This document shows positions 9,925-19,675 of a stretch of 64,000 nucleotides of DNA, piece after piece. Origin of the DNA: Bradyrhizobium sp. 1 (GTDB lineage Bacteria; Pseudomonadota; Alphaproteobacteria; Rhizobiales; Xanthobacteraceae); assembly GCF_023073315.1 (NCBI RefSeq), contig NZ_JADPJH010000020.1:78479-142478 (forward strand). Direction: 5' to 3'. A program made the translations under genes and the position numbers. The first letter of the stretch is position 1, and every line of letters begins with the position of its first letter. The notes beneath the pieces were generated by a model, which saw nothing but the letters and a program-made list of their open reading frames with translations, ran no database searches and had not been told where the DNA came from.

Positions 9925-10788
9925 ATGGTGAACTGGCTCTGGCAGGTCTTCGATCCCGCTACGATCGGGGCATTCTTCACCCAGTTCCGCAACGAGATGG
10001 CCGAACCGACCTTCTGGATTGCGGTCGGCAAGATCATCTGGATCAACGTCCTTCTCTCTGGCGACAACGCGTTGGTGATTGCGCTGGCCTGCCGCGGCCT
10101 CAAGCCGCGGCACCGGCTGTGGGGCATGATCCTGGGCGCCGGTGCGGCGGTGCTGCTGCGAATTATCTTCACGGGCATCGTCGCGAGCCTGATGGAGCTG
10201 CCGTATCTCAAGCTTGTCGGTGGTCTCGCGCTGATCGTGATCGCGGCCAAGTTGCTGGTGCCGGAACAGGAGGACGAGGACGGCGTCGAGTCCGCCTCCC
10301 ATCTGTGGCAGGCGGTGCAGATCGTCGTCGTCGCCGACATCGTCATGAGCCTGGACAACGTCATCGCGGTTGCGGCTGCGGCCAATGGCAGCGTACCGCT
10401 GCTGGTGCTCGGCCTCGCCATCAGCGTTCCCCTGATCGTCGCCGGTGCGGCGCTGATCATGGCTGTGCTGACAAAGCTGCCGGTCCTTGTATGGGCTGGT
10501 GCGGCGCTGCTCGGCTGGATCGCGGGCGAGGTGATCGCGACCGATCCCGCCATCGCGCCGAAGCTGCACACGCTGTTCGACGGCCCTTTCGGCGTCTCGC
10601 TGGACGGCATGCTCGGCGCCTTGCGCATCCCGCCGCAGTTCGGTCATGGCGGCGGAGGCGGCGAATATCTCTGCGCAGCCCTCGGCGTCGTCGTCGTGCT
10701 GGCGGTCGGCTCGATCTGGCGTCGGCGCAGCCTCAGCAAGGCCGCGATCGAATCCTCCGAGCGCCACGCCAAGGCGTCTGCAGAGTAA
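9925..10788 (+). CDS. TerC family integral membrane protein
   Basis: Inner-membrane protein of the TerC/Alx (YjbE-like) family; characterised relatives export Mn2+. The 287-residue protein has about seven hydrophobic helices and the two diagnostic acidic membrane motifs, SGDNALVIALA (residues 45-55) and SLDNVIAVAAA (142-152), whose Asp/Asn residues are implicated in metal handling. It ends in a short basic tail. Convergent with ppx (20 bases apart). Whether a regulatory leader exists is unclear because the upstream space is taken by a repeat. Confidence 0.92.
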   Translation: MVNWLWQVFDPATIGAFFTQFRNEMAEPTFWIAVGKIIWINVLLSGDNALVIALACRGLKPRHRLWGMILGAGAAVLLRIIFTGIVASLMELPYLKLVGGLALIVIAAKLLVPEQEDEDGVESASHLWQAVQIVVVADIVMSLDNVIAVAAAANGSVPLLVLGLAISVPLIVAGAALIMAVLTKLPVLVWAGAALLGWIAGEVIATDPAIAPKLHTLFDGPFGVSLDGMLGALRIPPQFGHGGGGGEYLCAALGVVVVLAVGSIWRRRSLSKAAIESSERHAKASAE

Positions 10789-10807
10789 GACTTCGGCGAA
10801 GTAATTT

Positions 10808-12310
10808 TTAGCGGCGCACGATCGAGCCGGCACGGCTGACCAGACGTGCGAGCTGCTTGAAGCGGCTGCCGACGCGGTCGGCGACGAGGTCGCCGAGCCG
10901 GTGCTCGAACACCAGCATCAGATTGCGGGCCTGGCTGCGGAAATGCGTGGCTGGCAGCACGCCCGGCCGCGCTGCCGAAATCAGATGGGCGACGCGGAAT
11001 GCGGCGCCCAGCAGGCGGGCGCGTTCGAGCTGGGCCGGCGTCAGCAGCTCCTGCATCGTGACCGGCGGCTGGTTTTCTTCGCTCAGGCCCGCATAGCGAT
11101 AGAACACGGACAGGCCGACAAAGGCACGCTCGGTGTGGGTGATCGCGCCGAAATTGCCGTTGACGACGAGGCTCAGCGTCTGCTCGCCGCGGTGATCGGG
11201 ATGGACGCGCCAGCCGATGTCGGAGAGCAAGCACGCGGCGTGGCGCAGCCGGCGGTCCTCGGCGGTCTCGCGCAGCTTCACGACGCGGGCGAGGCGGTCG
11301 GTCCAGGCGATCAGCTCGCGGGCATGCTTGGCCGAGCGCGACAGCAACTGGTTCAGCTCCTCGGCCGCGCAGAACAGCCCGTCCTTGTTGCGCTCGGATT
11401 CCGATAGCTTCTCATGCAACAGGCCTTCGCGCACGCCGAAGGTCGAGAACACAATGGTCTTCGGCTTCGCGACCCGGATAATGTGCTCGAGCACCAGCGC
11501 CGCATAGGTGAGGAGCGGGCGGCGCGCGTCGGCGACGATTTCGATGTCGGCGAGCATGTCGACGGCCGCAAGCCGGCGCAGGCGACGCGAAAAGTCGAGC
11601 GCTTCGGCGGCCGAAATCGAATAGCCGTGCATCACCTGGAGCGGATAGCCGCTCTGGATGATGTGGATGCGCGCCAGCGCGCGCCAAGTGCCGCCGACGG
11701 CGTAGAAGGTGCGGCCGCGCCCCGCGGTGAGCAGCTGGACCTCGTCGACCTCCTCGCGCACGATGCGGTCGGCGCGCTTGAGCGATTTGTGCGCGAGGTC
11801 CTGGAGCGCGAGGCCGCCGAGCGGCAGCGTCACGCCGCTGCGCACGGTGTTCTTGCGTACGTCGATCAGTTCGAGCGAGCCACCGCCGAGGTCGCCGACG
11901 ATGCCGTCGGGTTGGTGGATGCCTGAGATCACGCCGAGCGCCGACAGCCGCGCCTCGCGCGGGCCCGACAGGATCTCGATCTTCACGGCGCAGATGCGCT
12001 CGGCCTTGGCGATGAAGTCGGGGCCGTTGGATGCGTCGCGGCAGGCCGCAGTCGCGATTGCGAACACACGCCCGACCTGCATAACCCGGCACAGCGCGCG
12101 AAAACGCCTGAGCGAGGTCAGCGCCTTGTCGACGGCGTCGGGCGCGAGCAGGCCCGTGCTCTGCACCTCGCGCCCGAGGCCGCACAGCGTCTTCTCGTTG
12201 AAGATCGGAATGAGGCTCCGCGTCAGTCCCTCGTAAACGACGAGACGGACCGAGTTGGAGCCGATGTCGATGACCGCGACGCTGGAGCCGCGCTTGCGCG
12301 GCCGCGTCAC
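10808..12310 (-). CDS. ppx: exopolyphosphatase / Ppx-GppA phosphatase
   Basis: Cytosolic member of the sugar-kinase/HSP70-actin superfamily that hydrolyses polyphosphate from its ends (or pppGpp). The 500-residue protein has the N-terminal phosphate loop AVIDIGSNSVRLVVYEG, the second loop GDLGGGSLELI and an HD-like C-terminal helical region. It follows ppk by 15 bases in the same operon, so synthesis and breakdown of polyphosphate are co-expressed. Confidence 0.94.
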   Translation of the reverse strand: MTRPRKRGSSVAVIDIGSNSVRLVVYEGLTRSLIPIFNEKTLCGLGREVQSTGLLAPDAVDKALTSLRRFRALCRVMQVGRVFAIATAACRDASNGPDFIAKAERICAVKIEILSGPREARLSALGVISGIHQPDGIVGDLGGGSLELIDVRKNTVRSGVTLPLGGLALQDLAHKSLKRADRIVREEVDEVQLLTAGRGRTFYAVGGTWRALARIHIIQSGYPLQVMHGYSISAAEALDFSRRLRRLAAVDMLADIEIVADARRPLLTYAALVLEHIIRVAKPKTIVFSTFGVREGLLHEKLSESERNKDGLFCAAEELNQLLSRSAKHARELIAWTDRLARVVKLRETAEDRRLRHAACLLSDIGWRVHPDHRGEQTLSLVVNGNFGAITHTERAFVGLSVFYRYAGLSEENQPPVTMQELLTPAQLERARLLGAAFRVAHLISAARPGVLPATHFRSQARNLMLVFEHRLGDLVADRVGSRFKQLARLVSRAGSIVRR

Positions 12311-12325
12311 GTCAGAAATCCCGGG

Positions 12326-14533
12326 TCAGGATTGATGACGTTCATTCCGGCGCGTGAGACGACGCGGCGAGGATTCCTTGAGCGACTTTCCACGGCCAGA
12401 CAGACTCGGATTTGTCATGAAGTAGTTGTGGACGTTGAAAGGCTCCTCGCCTTTCGCGGTCTTCATACGCGTTGAGGACCCGTCCGGCAACAATTGCCAG
12501 CTCTGCTCATTGTCCTTCAGGTTCGCGACCATGATCTGTTCGAGAACCTGCTGATGCACCGTGGGATTTTGCAGCGGACACAGCACCTCGACGCGGCGGT
12601 CGAGGTTGCGCGGCATCATGTCGGCCGAGGAGATATACACAGCCGCTTTCGCGCTCGGCAGGCCCTGGCCCATGCCGAAGCAGTAGATTCGGCCGTGTTC
12701 CAGAAAGCGGCCGATGATCGACTTGACGCGGATGTTCTCCGACAGGCCGGGAATGCCGGGCCGGAGGCAGCAGATGCCGCGCACTACGAGCTCGACCTGC
12801 ACGCCGGCCTGCGAGGCCTCGTAAAGCGCGTCGATGATATCAGGGTCGACCAGCGCGTTCATCTTCATCCAGACCGCGCCGGTGCGGCCGTGCCGCGCAT
12901 GCGCGGTCTCGCCCTGGATGTGCTCGATGATGCGCTTGCGCAACGTCAGCGGCGACACCGCCATCTTTTCCAGATCGCTCGGCGCGGCATAGCCGGTAAT
13001 GAAGTTGAACACGCGCGCAGCGTCGCGGCCGATGGTCGGATCCGAGGTGAAGTAGGAGAGGTCGGTGTAGATGCGTGCGGTGACCGGATGATAATTGCCG
13101 GTGCCGGTGTGGACGTAGGTCGTGAGGCTGCCGCCTTCACGGCGCACCACCATCGAGAGTTTTGCATGCGTCTTCAGCTCGAGGAAGCCGTAGACGACCT
13201 GCACGCCGGCGCGCTCCAGGTCGCGCGCCCAACGGATGTTGGCCTCCTCGTCGAAGCGCGCCTTCAGCTCGATCAGCGCGGTGACGGATTTGCCGGCTTC
13301 GGCGGCTTCCACGAGCGCGCGCACGATCGGCGAGTTGCTGGAGGTGCGGTAGAGCGTCTGCTTGATCGCGACGACGTCGGGGTCGCGCGTTGCCTGCTGG
13401 AGGAACTGCACCACCACGTCGAAGGACTCATAGGGGTGATGGACGACAAGATCTTTCTGCCGGATCGCAGCGAAGATGTCGCCGCCTTGCTCGCGCACGC
13501 GCTCGGGATGGCGCGGTACGTAAGGGGTGAATTCGAGGTCGGGCCGGTCGAGGCGGGTGAGTTGCGAGAGCTCGTTCATGGCGAGCACGCCGTCGACCAG
13601 GAACACCTCGTCGTCGGCGGTCGACAGCGCGTGCTGCACGAAGCTGCGCAGCTGCTCCGGCATCTTGGCGTCGATCTCGAGCCGGATCACCGAGCCGCGG
13701 CGGCGGCGCTTCAGCGCAGTCTCGAACAGGCGGACGAGATCTTCGGCCTCTTCCTCGATTTCGAGCTCGGAGTCGCGGATGACGCGGAAGGCGCCCTGGC
13801 CGTGGAGATTGTAGCCGGGAAACAGGCGGCTGATGAACAGGCCGGTCGCCTGTTCCAGCGAGATCAGCCGGACGACCTTGCCCTCGGTCGGCAACCGGAT
13901 GAAGCGGTCGATCTTGCCGGGCATGCGGATCAGCGCGTTCATCTGCTTGCCGTCGGCGGCACGCGTGAGCTGGAGCGCGATGGTGAAGCCGAGGCTCGGG
14001 ATGAACGGGAACGGGTGGGCGGGATCGATCGCCAGCGGCGTCAGCAGCGGGAACACGTTGTTGAGGAAGTAGTCCTCGATCCAGGTTCGCTCCGCCTTGG
14101 TGACGTCCTTGCCGTCGACCAGCGCGATGCCGACGCCGGCGAGCGTGCCGCGCAGGTCGGCCCAGATCGCCTGCTGGTCGGAGGCAAGCTCCGAGACGGT
14201 GTGGTTGATCAGGATGAGCTGCTCGGATGGCGTCAGGCCATCGGGACTGCGCTCGGCAATGCCCTCGCGCACCTGGGCCTTGATGCCGGCGACGCGGACC
14301 ATGAAGAACTCGTCGAGGTTATTCGCGGAAATCGACAGGAATCGCACCCGCTCCAGCACGGGATGGTTGGGATTGACCGATTCCTCCAGGACGCGGCGGT
14401 TGAAATGCAGCCAGGACAGCTCGCGATTGATGAATCGCTCCGGGCTCGAAGCGATCGCCGGCAGGCCCTCGGTCTCCGTGGCTTTTTCTTTAGTTTCAAC
14501 AGCTTGCACGGAGTCCATGAGAAGTCGATCCAT
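12326..14533 (-). CDS. ppk1: polyphosphate kinase 1
   Basis: Membrane-associated PPK1, which polymerises the gamma phosphate of ATP into polyphosphate. The 735-residue protein carries the N-terminal [20 protein letters not shown] block, the catalytic histidine region HTGTGNYH starting at residue 475 and the second conserved His block [12 protein letters not shown] short charged extension precedes and follows the conserved core. A second ATG 5 codons in (14518) is an alternative start. Operon with ppx; hda-like and pgsA-like genes lie upstream on the same strand. Confidence 0.96.
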   Translation of the reverse strand: MDRLLMDSVQAVETKEKATETEGLPAIASSPERFINRELSWLHFNRRVLEESVNPNHPVLERVRFLSISANNLDEFFMVRVAGIKAQVREGIAERSPDGLTPSEQLILINHTVSELASDQQAIWADLRGTLAGVGIALVDGKDVTKAERTWIEDYFLNNVFPLLTPLAIDPAHPFPFIPSLGFTIALQLTRAADGKQMNALIRMPGKIDRFIRLPTEGKVVRLISLEQATGLFISRLFPGYNLHGQGAFRVIRDSELEIEEEAEDLVRLFETALKRRRRGSVIRLEIDAKMPEQLRSFVQHALSTADDEVFLVDGVLAMNELSQLTRLDRPDLEFTPYVPRHPERVREQGGDIFAAIRQKDLVVHHPYESFDVVVQFLQQATRDPDVVAIKQTLYRTSSNSPIVRALVEAAEAGKSVTALIELKARFDEEANIRWARDLERAGVQVVYGFLELKTHAKLSMVVRREGGSLTTYVHTGTGNYHPVTARIYTDLSYFTSDPTIGRDAARVFNFITGYAAPSDLEKMAVSPLTLRKRIIEHIQGETAHARHGRTGAVWMKMNALVDPDIIDALYEASQAGVQVELVVRGICCLRPGIPGLSENIRVKSIIGRFLEHGRIYCFGMGQGLPSAKAAVYISSADMMPRNLDRRVEVLCPLQNPTVHQQVLEQIMVANLKDNEQSWQLLPDGSSTRMKTAKGEEPFNVHNYFMTNPSLSGRGKSLKESSPRRLTRRNERHQS

Positions 14534-14658
14534 CCAGTTCGCCCCAATTGCGGCTTACGCGCAAAATCGGCGGGAGCATGTGTTAGTGCGATGACGTTTC
14601 GATGACATTGATGTTCCGCTGGCGCGCCGCGTCAAGCGGCCTTGCGAAAGCGTCCCGG

Positions 14659-15444
14659 TCAGGCGTCCCGGAGCAGCTCGGCGGCCAGCGCCCTTGTGAC
14701 GGGGCGGCCGAGGCGCAGGGCCTCGCTGTCGAGCAATTCCACAGCCTGCCGGGCGGCTGCCGAGGACCGCTCCAGGCGGGTGGCGAGATAGCTGACCACG
14801 GTCTCGTCGACGCTGAGCTGGCGGTCGGCGCAGAATTTGACAATCAGGCCCCGGAGCAGCTGGTCGTCGGGCTGCTGAAGCAAGACCACGGGCAAGGCTC
14901 GAAGACGCGAGCGCAGATCGCGCAGGTCGATGTCGAGCGCGGCTGGAATTTCACGACCCGTGAACAGCAGGTAGGCGCCGTCCTCGCGCGCGAGGTTCAT
15001 CAGGTGGAACAGGGCCCGCTCGTCGAACTCCTTCGCCCTGAGATCCTCGACCACCAGTGCGCCGGTCGCGAGCGCACCCGGGACTGCTTCGGCAGTCAGC
15101 CCATTGGCCGCAGTCGAGCGGGCGCCGGCCTCGTCGGCCCAGATCGCGGCGAGATGGCTCTTGCCGCTGCCTTCGGGCCCGGCCAGCCACATGATCCGGT
15201 TCGGCCATTCCGGCCACGCGTCGACGAGGGCAAGACCGGCGGCATTGGCAGGGCCTTCGAGGAAATTGTCCCGGCTGAGGCTCTCCGCATGCGGAAGCGA
15301 GAACGCCAATTGTCGGGGATGAACGCGGCCTGCCACGGCTTGCTTTGCTCCGTGCCGGCGAGCCGGCTTGGTTTGAAGAGACTCGACTTCATCGAGCGGG
15401 AGTTGGCCTTTTGCGGGGCCGCATCCCGGCTCATTTGGCGTCAA
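14659..15444 (-). CDS. hdaA: Hda-like DnaA regulatory ATPase
   Basis: AAA+ ATPase related to the central domain of DnaA; Hda/HdaA binds the sliding clamp and stimulates DnaA-ATP hydrolysis, limiting re-initiation. The 261-residue protein has Walker A GPEGSGKS at 89-96, Walker B ALVVEDL and C-terminal AAA lid helices. A clamp-binding motif is expected near the N-terminus (QLAFSLPH at 45-52). The stretch before about residue 40 is poorly conserved in style and the true start could be further in. It overlaps the pgsA-like gene by 14 bases and sits upstream of ppk. Confidence 0.88.
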   Translation of the reverse strand: MTPNEPGCGPAKGQLPLDEVESLQTKPARRHGAKQAVAGRVHPRQLAFSLPHAESLSRDNFLEGPANAAGLALVDAWPEWPNRIMWLAGPEGSGKSHLAAIWADEAGARSTAANGLTAEAVPGALATGALVVEDLRAKEFDERALFHLMNLAREDGAYLLFTGREIPAALDIDLRDLRSRLRALPVVLLQQPDDQLLRGLIVKFCADRQLSVDETVVSYLATRLERSSAAARQAVELLDSEALRLGRPVTRALAAELLRDA

Positions 15445-15973
15445 TCGTGCTCATGTGACGCAGCCACTCGACGAGATAGAGCGAGACGGACGAGAGCGTG
15501 AAGACCGTAACCAGGCCCATCAGGATTATATCATAGGGACCGGCCTTGAAGCCGAAGGCAAGCGCGGCCAGCACCAACGCAGCGTAGGCGACCTGGGCCG
15601 CTGTGTTTAGCTTGGATACTTTCGACGGTTTCATCTCGACGGGCTTGTCGAACAGCCAGGATACGATCACCGCGGTGACGATCATGATGTCGCGCGACAC
15701 CACCAGGATCACGATCCAGCGCGGGATATCGCCCCAGATGCCGAGCGCGAGGTAGATCGACACCAGCAGCGCCTTGTCGGCCAGCGGGTCGAGCAGGGCG
15801 CCGAGCTCGCTCGTCATGTTGAACCGCTTGGCCAGGAAGCCGTCGACGGCGTCGCTGATGCCGGCGATCAGGAAGAGGGCGAACGCCACCTCCATTTGGC
15901 TCGACACGATGGCCCAGACGATGATCGGGACCAGCAGGATGCGGCCCAGGGTAATGATATTCGGAATACTCAC
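15431..15973 (-). CDS. pgsA: CDP-alcohol phosphatidyltransferase
   Basis: Inner-membrane enzyme that transfers a phosphatidyl group from CDP-diacylglycerol to an alcohol, most likely glycerol 3-phosphate (cardiolipin/PG route). The 180-residue protein has the complete family motif D-x2-DG-x2-A(K/R)-x8-G-x3-D-x3-D (around residues 41-66: DAVDGFLAKRF ... GALLDPLADK) and four to five membrane helices. The stop overlaps the hda start, and the gene is divergent from purM. The choice of acceptor is inferred from family similarity only. Confidence 0.88.
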   Translation of the reverse strand: MSIPNIITLGRILLVPIIVWAIVSSQMEVAFALFLIAGISDAVDGFLAKRFNMTSELGALLDPLADKALLVSIYLALGIWGDIPRWIVILVVSRDIMIVTAVIVSWLFDKPVEMKPSKVSKLNTAAQVAYAALVLAALAFGFKAGPYDIILMGLVTVFTLSSVSLYLVEWLRHMSTIDAK

Positions 15974-16127
15974 GCGGCGCTTCCCGGCACCCGGCCTGAC
16001 CTCGAATCCGGCCCCTTCGGAGGCTGAACCGGTTGATATCTACATAGTATAGGGCGGGGCGCCATGCGAGCCATTGCGCGTCCCCGGAATTCGACGTAAC
16101 CAGCCGCAAACCCACTGGAAATCGGGC

Positions 16128-17201
16128 ATGACCGACCGCAAAAACGGCCTCACTTACGCCGATTCAGGCGTCGATATCGACGCGGGCAACCGCCTTGTCG
16201 ACCTGATCAAGCCGATGGTGCGCGCCACCGCGCGCCCCGGCGCCGACGCCGAGATCGGCGGCTTTGGCGGCCTGTTCGACCTCAAGGCGGCCGGTTTCAA
16301 GGACCCCATCCTGGTCGCCGCCACCGACGGCGTCGGAACCAAGCTCAAGATCGCGATCGAGACCGGCCTGCATGGCGGGATCGGCATCGACCTCGTCGCC
16401 ATGAGTGTCAACGACCTCGTGGTGCAGGGCGCCGAGCCGCTGTTCTTCCTGGACTATTTCGCTTGTGGCAAGCTCGACCCGGAGGCCACGGCTTCGATCG
16501 TCGCCGGTGTCGCCGAAGGCTGCCGGGAATCCGGCTGCGCCCTGATCGGCGGCGAGACCGCCGAAATGCCCGGCCTCTACAAGGACGGCGATTACGACCT
16601 CGGCGGCTTCGCTGTGGGCGCCGCGGAACGGGGCACGCTGTTGCCGCGCAAGGACATCGCCGCGGGCGACGCCGTGATCGGCCTCGCCTCGTCCGGCGTG
16701 CATTCCAACGGCTTCTCGCTGGTGCGCAAGATCGTCGAGCAATCCGGCCTCGGTTTCGAGGCGCAGGCGCCGTTCGCCCCCGTGATGACCCTTGGCGGCG
16801 CGTTGCTGACGCCAACCAAGCTCTACGTCAAATCCTGTCTGCGTGCGATCCGGGAGACCGGCGCGGTGAAGGGGCTCGCCCACATCACCGGCGGCGGGTT
16901 TACCGACAACATTCCGCGCGTGCTGCCGCCGCATCTCGGCGTCGGCATCGACCTCGCGCGTCTGCCGGTGCTGCCGGTGTTCAAATGGCTGGCGGCGCAG
17001 GCAGGCATTGCCGAACTCGAAATGCTGCGCACCTTCAACTGCGGCATCGGCATGATTGCGATCGTCGAGCCGGACAAGGTCGACGAGGTCGTGCGGGTCT
17101 TCACCGAAGCGGGCGAGACCGTGGCGCAGCTCGGCACCGTGATCCCGGCCGAGGGCGAGCATCGCGTCGTCTATAACGGCCATCTCGATCTGGCACTGTG
17201 A
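16128..17201 (+). CDS. purM: phosphoribosylformylglycinamidine cyclo-ligase
   Basis: AIR synthetase, step five of de novo purine synthesis, converting FGAM to AIR with ATP. The 357-residue protein has the typical opening [12 protein letters not shown], the ATP-loop [16 protein letters not shown] and the C-terminal [13 protein letters not shown] segment. The frame is open 18 codons further upstream, but ATG 16128 gives the conserved [15 protein letters not shown] start. Its TGA overlaps the ATG of purN. Confidence 0.97.
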   Translation: MTDRKNGLTYADSGVDIDAGNRLVDLIKPMVRATARPGADAEIGGFGGLFDLKAAGFKDPILVAATDGVGTKLKIAIETGLHGGIGIDLVAMSVNDLVVQGAEPLFFLDYFACGKLDPEATASIVAGVAEGCRESGCALIGGETAEMPGLYKDGDYDLGGFAVGAAERGTLLPRKDIAAGDAVIGLASSGVHSNGFSLVRKIVEQSGLGFEAQAPFAPVMTLGGALLTPTKLYVKSCLRAIRETGAVKGLAHITGGGFTDNIPRVLPPHLGVGIDLARLPVLPVFKWLAAQAGIAELEMLRTFNCGIGMIAIVEPDKVDEVVRVFTEAGETVAQLGTVIPAEGEHRVVYNGHLDLAL

Positions 17202-17854
17202 TGAAGCGCCGCGTCGCCATCCTGATTTCCGGCCGCGGTTCCAACATGTCCGCGCTGATCAGGGCCGCCAGCGCTGCGGATTTTCCGGCGGAGATCTCGC
17301 TCGTCATTTCGAACAAGGCCGATGCGCTTGGGCTCGAACGGGCCAGGGCGAGCGGCGTGAACACGCTCGTGATCGAGAGCAAGCCGTTCGGCAAGGACCG
17401 CGCCGGCTTCGAGAAAGTGCTCCAGGCAGCGCTCGACCAGCATGGCATCGAGCTGATTTGCCTCGGCGGCTTCATGCGGCTGTTCACGGCGGAGTTCACC
17501 AAGGCCTGGTACGGGCGGATGCTGAACATCCATCCCTCGCTGCTGCCGTCGTTCCCCGGCCTCGACCCGCATGGCCAGGCTTTGCGCGCCGGTGTCAAAC
17601 TGTCTGGCGCGACGGTGCACTTCGTGATCCCGGAGACCGATGCCGGTCCGATCGTGATGCAGGGCGCGGTGCCTGTCGGCGACAACGACACGGGGGAGAC
17701 GTTGTCGGAGCGCATCCTTGAAGTCGAGCACCGCATCTATCCCGAAGCGCTGCGGCTGCTCGCGACCGGCAAGGTCCGGATTGAGGGTGATGTCTGCAAG
17801 ACGGCGGGAAGCGGGCCGTCGGAGAATTTTCTGATTGCGCCGATGGCGAACTGA
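17201..17854 (+). CDS. purN: phosphoribosylglycinamide formyltransferase
   Basis: GAR transformylase, which uses 10-formyl-THF in purine synthesis. The 217-residue protein has the GSRGSN-type phosphate loop (LISGRGSNMSALI), the catalytic Asn-His-Asp set in NIHPSLLPSFPG and HFVIPETDAGPIV, and the normal length. Coupled to purM by the TGATG overlap; an in-frame GTG one codon earlier is unlikely. It is followed by the terminator-like hairpin shared with cspA. Confidence 0.96.
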   Translation: MKRRVAILISGRGSNMSALIRAASAADFPAEISLVISNKADALGLERARASGVNTLVIESKPFGKDRAGFEKVLQAALDQHGIELICLGGFMRLFTAEFTKAWYGRMLNIHPSLLPSFPGLDPHGQALRAGVKLSGATVHFVIPETDAGPIVMQGAVPVGDNDTGETLSERILEVEHRIYPEALRLLATGKVRIEGDVCKTAGSGPSENFLIAPMAN

Positions 17855-17874
17855 AGCGCCGCCCAAAACAAAAT

Positions 17875-17893
17875 CCCCCGGCAGAGCCGGGGG
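17875..17893 (-). terminator. cspA terminator
   Basis: A hairpin with stem CCCCCGGC (17875-17882) and GCCGGGGG (17886-17893) and a 3-base loop. Read on the minus strand it is followed by ATTTTGTTTTGG, a U-rich tail. It lies between the convergent purN and cspA. Confidence 0.75.
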
Positions 17894-17930
17894 CAAGGTC
17901 ACGATCTCTCGTGCGTAGCTTTGAGAGAAA

Positions 17931-18137
17931 TCAGGAGACCTTGAGGTTCTCCGCGGATGCTTTGCCGCGGTTCTCCACGAGGTCGTATTCGACCGCCTGG
18001 TTTTCATTGAGGGTCGAAAGTCCGGCGCGCTCGACGGCGGAGATGTGGACGAATACGTCCTTATCGCTGCCGTTCGGCTTGATGAACCCATAGCCCTTGG
18101 TCGGGTTGAACCATTTGACGGTGCCCTTTTGCGACAT
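17931..18137 (-). CDS. cspA: cold-shock protein
   Basis: A 68-residue single cold-shock domain protein, a small cytoplasmic RNA chaperone that melts mRNA structure. It has both RNA-binding motifs: RNP1 (KGYGFI) and RNP2 (VFVHI). It is monocistronic; the gap before the next gene (18138-18448) may hold a structured 5' UTR, as is common for csp genes. Confidence 0.96.
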   Translation of the reverse strand: MSQKGTVKWFNPTKGYGFIKPNGSDKDVFVHISAVERAGLSTLNENQAVEYDLVENRGKASAENLKVS

Positions 18138-18448
18138 CCTCAGTCTCCTCCGCTAGATACAAAAACGACGCGGCCGCTTTTCGCGCGCCACGCCACAAAC
18201 GGGCTTCCGGAAGTCTGTTCGAGTCTCATCGTCGCGAAACGCACAGCCGAGCGGCCAATTCCGATTGTGTCCAATATTGCAACATGAAAATCGCGCGTTA
18301 GCAAGCCGCACGCGGATTTCAAGACCGGGGCGGGTGTTGCCGCCTGCAATTTGCGACCTGTGGCATCGGAACCACAATCGAGGGCAATAGCCTCGGCCAT
18401 GGCGCGCCAACCGTTGACCCTCCGTGGCAGTTCGGCACAAATCGCCGC
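18138..18448. other. intergenic region, cspA leader and divergent promoter
   Basis: A 311-base gap between divergent cspA and the outer-membrane gene. It is long for a cspA promoter region, so a cold-shock-type leader RNA is plausible. I find no coding frame with good support. Confidence 0.35.
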
Positions 18449-19657
18449 ATGCGCCGCAGATCGTGTTGCATTTTTGCGCGCCGCCACTTTGCTTTGGGAT
18501 TCATCGTCATGCGCTGCGCCTCGCGGTCCTCCGGGACACGGCAGACGATCGGGCCGGACCGCGTCCGCCGGATCGCGGCTGCAATCGCGTTTGCGCTCGT
18601 CGTGATGCTGTCGGCGACATCAAGCTTCGCGCAAAGTCCGACGCCCACGCCGACCCCGACGCCGACCGCATCACCGACCCCAGTCCCGACGCCCACCTCG
18701 ACCAATTACGACCAATCGGCCGGCAACACCGCGCTCAATCTCGGCTCAAATTTCCTGGAGCGGCTCGGAAATCAGGCCTCCGGCGGCGTCAACCGGGCGT
18801 TCCGTACCAATCCCGGCGGCGGCGGAGCATCGGCCAGCACGGAAGATCCGCGCTACCGCACCTGGTTCGAGGGCTACGGCATTTCGGTGCGGACCGATGC
18901 GCAGGGCGATTTCGTCGGCGACAAGCGCAAGACGGTAGGCGGCGTCGCCGGTTTCGGCGCGCGGGTCGCGCCCGGCGTCAATCTCGGCTTCTCGGTCGAC
19001 CAGAGCCACACCGACATCGACGTGCCGTTGGCGCTCCAGTCGGCGACACTCGACCTGACGCAAATCGGCTTCAACGGCTCGGTCGACAAGGGTCCATGGA
19101 CCTGGGCGTTCGCGGTGGTCCACGGTTTTGGAAAAGTCCATTCCAGCCGGGATACCGGCTTTGGCCTTGCCACCGCGGGCTATCGCGCCGCCGTCGATGG
19201 CGCGCTGACCGAGATCAGCTATTACTGGACCAAGGACCAGATGCGCGTCGTGCCCAAGGGCGCGCTCGAATATGTCCGCGCGACCAGCGTGGCGTTCCAG
19301 GAGGCGGGAGGGCTCGATCCGCTCAACGTGGGCTCCACCGCGCTCTCTCGTGCGCGCGTCATGATCGGCGCGGAGATCGGGCGTTACTTCATCTTCGACC
19401 AGAAGATCCTGGACCTGTCGGCCTACGGCAAGTTCGTGGACAATTTTTACCAGAATTTGGGATCGGTGCAGGTCAGCCTGGGGACGCAGAGCATCGTCGT
19501 CCCCGGCATCGGCGAGAGCCGTTACGGCATGGATGCCGGAGCCTCGGCCTCGCTCAGCCTGACCAACACCGCGCGGCTCTACATCAATTACGACGGCAAG
19601 TTCCGCAACGAGCTGACGTCGCACCAGGGCACGGTCGGCTTCGAATACAGGTGGTAG
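18449..19657 (+). CDS. autotransporter-type outer membrane beta-barrel protein
   Basis: Probable surface protein of 402 residues. After an Arg-rich leader comes a hydrophobic signal (AAAIAFALVVMLSATSSFAQ, about residues 43-62), then a Pro/Thr-repeat linker at residues 63-84, then a beta-rich region of alternating pattern (GVNLGFSVDQSHTDIDV, TARLYINYDGKFR) ending in the aromatic terminus EYRW, as autotransporter translocator barrels end. No passenger domain is present, so it may be a small barrel on its own. The start could also be the ATG at 18509. Confidence 0.8.
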   Translation: MRRRSCCIFARRHFALGFIVMRCASRSSGTRQTIGPDRVRRIAAAIAFALVVMLSATSSFAQSPTPTPTPTPTASPTPVPTPTSTNYDQSAGNTALNLGSNFLERLGNQASGGVNRAFRTNPGGGGASASTEDPRYRTWFEGYGISVRTDAQGDFVGDKRKTVGGVAGFGARVAPGVNLGFSVDQSHTDIDVPLALQSATLDLTQIGFNGSVDKGPWTWAFAVVHGFGKVHSSRDTGFGLATAGYRAAVDGALTEISYYWTKDQMRVVPKGALEYVRATSVAFQEAGGLDPLNVGSTALSRARVMIGAEIGRYFIFDQKILDLSAYGKFVDNFYQNLGSVQVSLGTQSIVVPGIGESRYGMDAGASASLSLTNTARLYINYDGKFRNELTSHQGTVGFEYRW

Positions 19658-19675
19658 GACGCTGATCGTTCGAGC

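Noticed and set aside
12494..14605. 703-residue plus-strand frame over ppk
   Set aside because: Antisense to PPK1 with its catalytic motifs; no recognisable domain in the frame.
18140..18487. 115-residue minus-strand frame upstream of cspA
   Set aside because: Low-complexity and it overlaps the divergent promoter region of the outer-membrane gene; no signal for coding.
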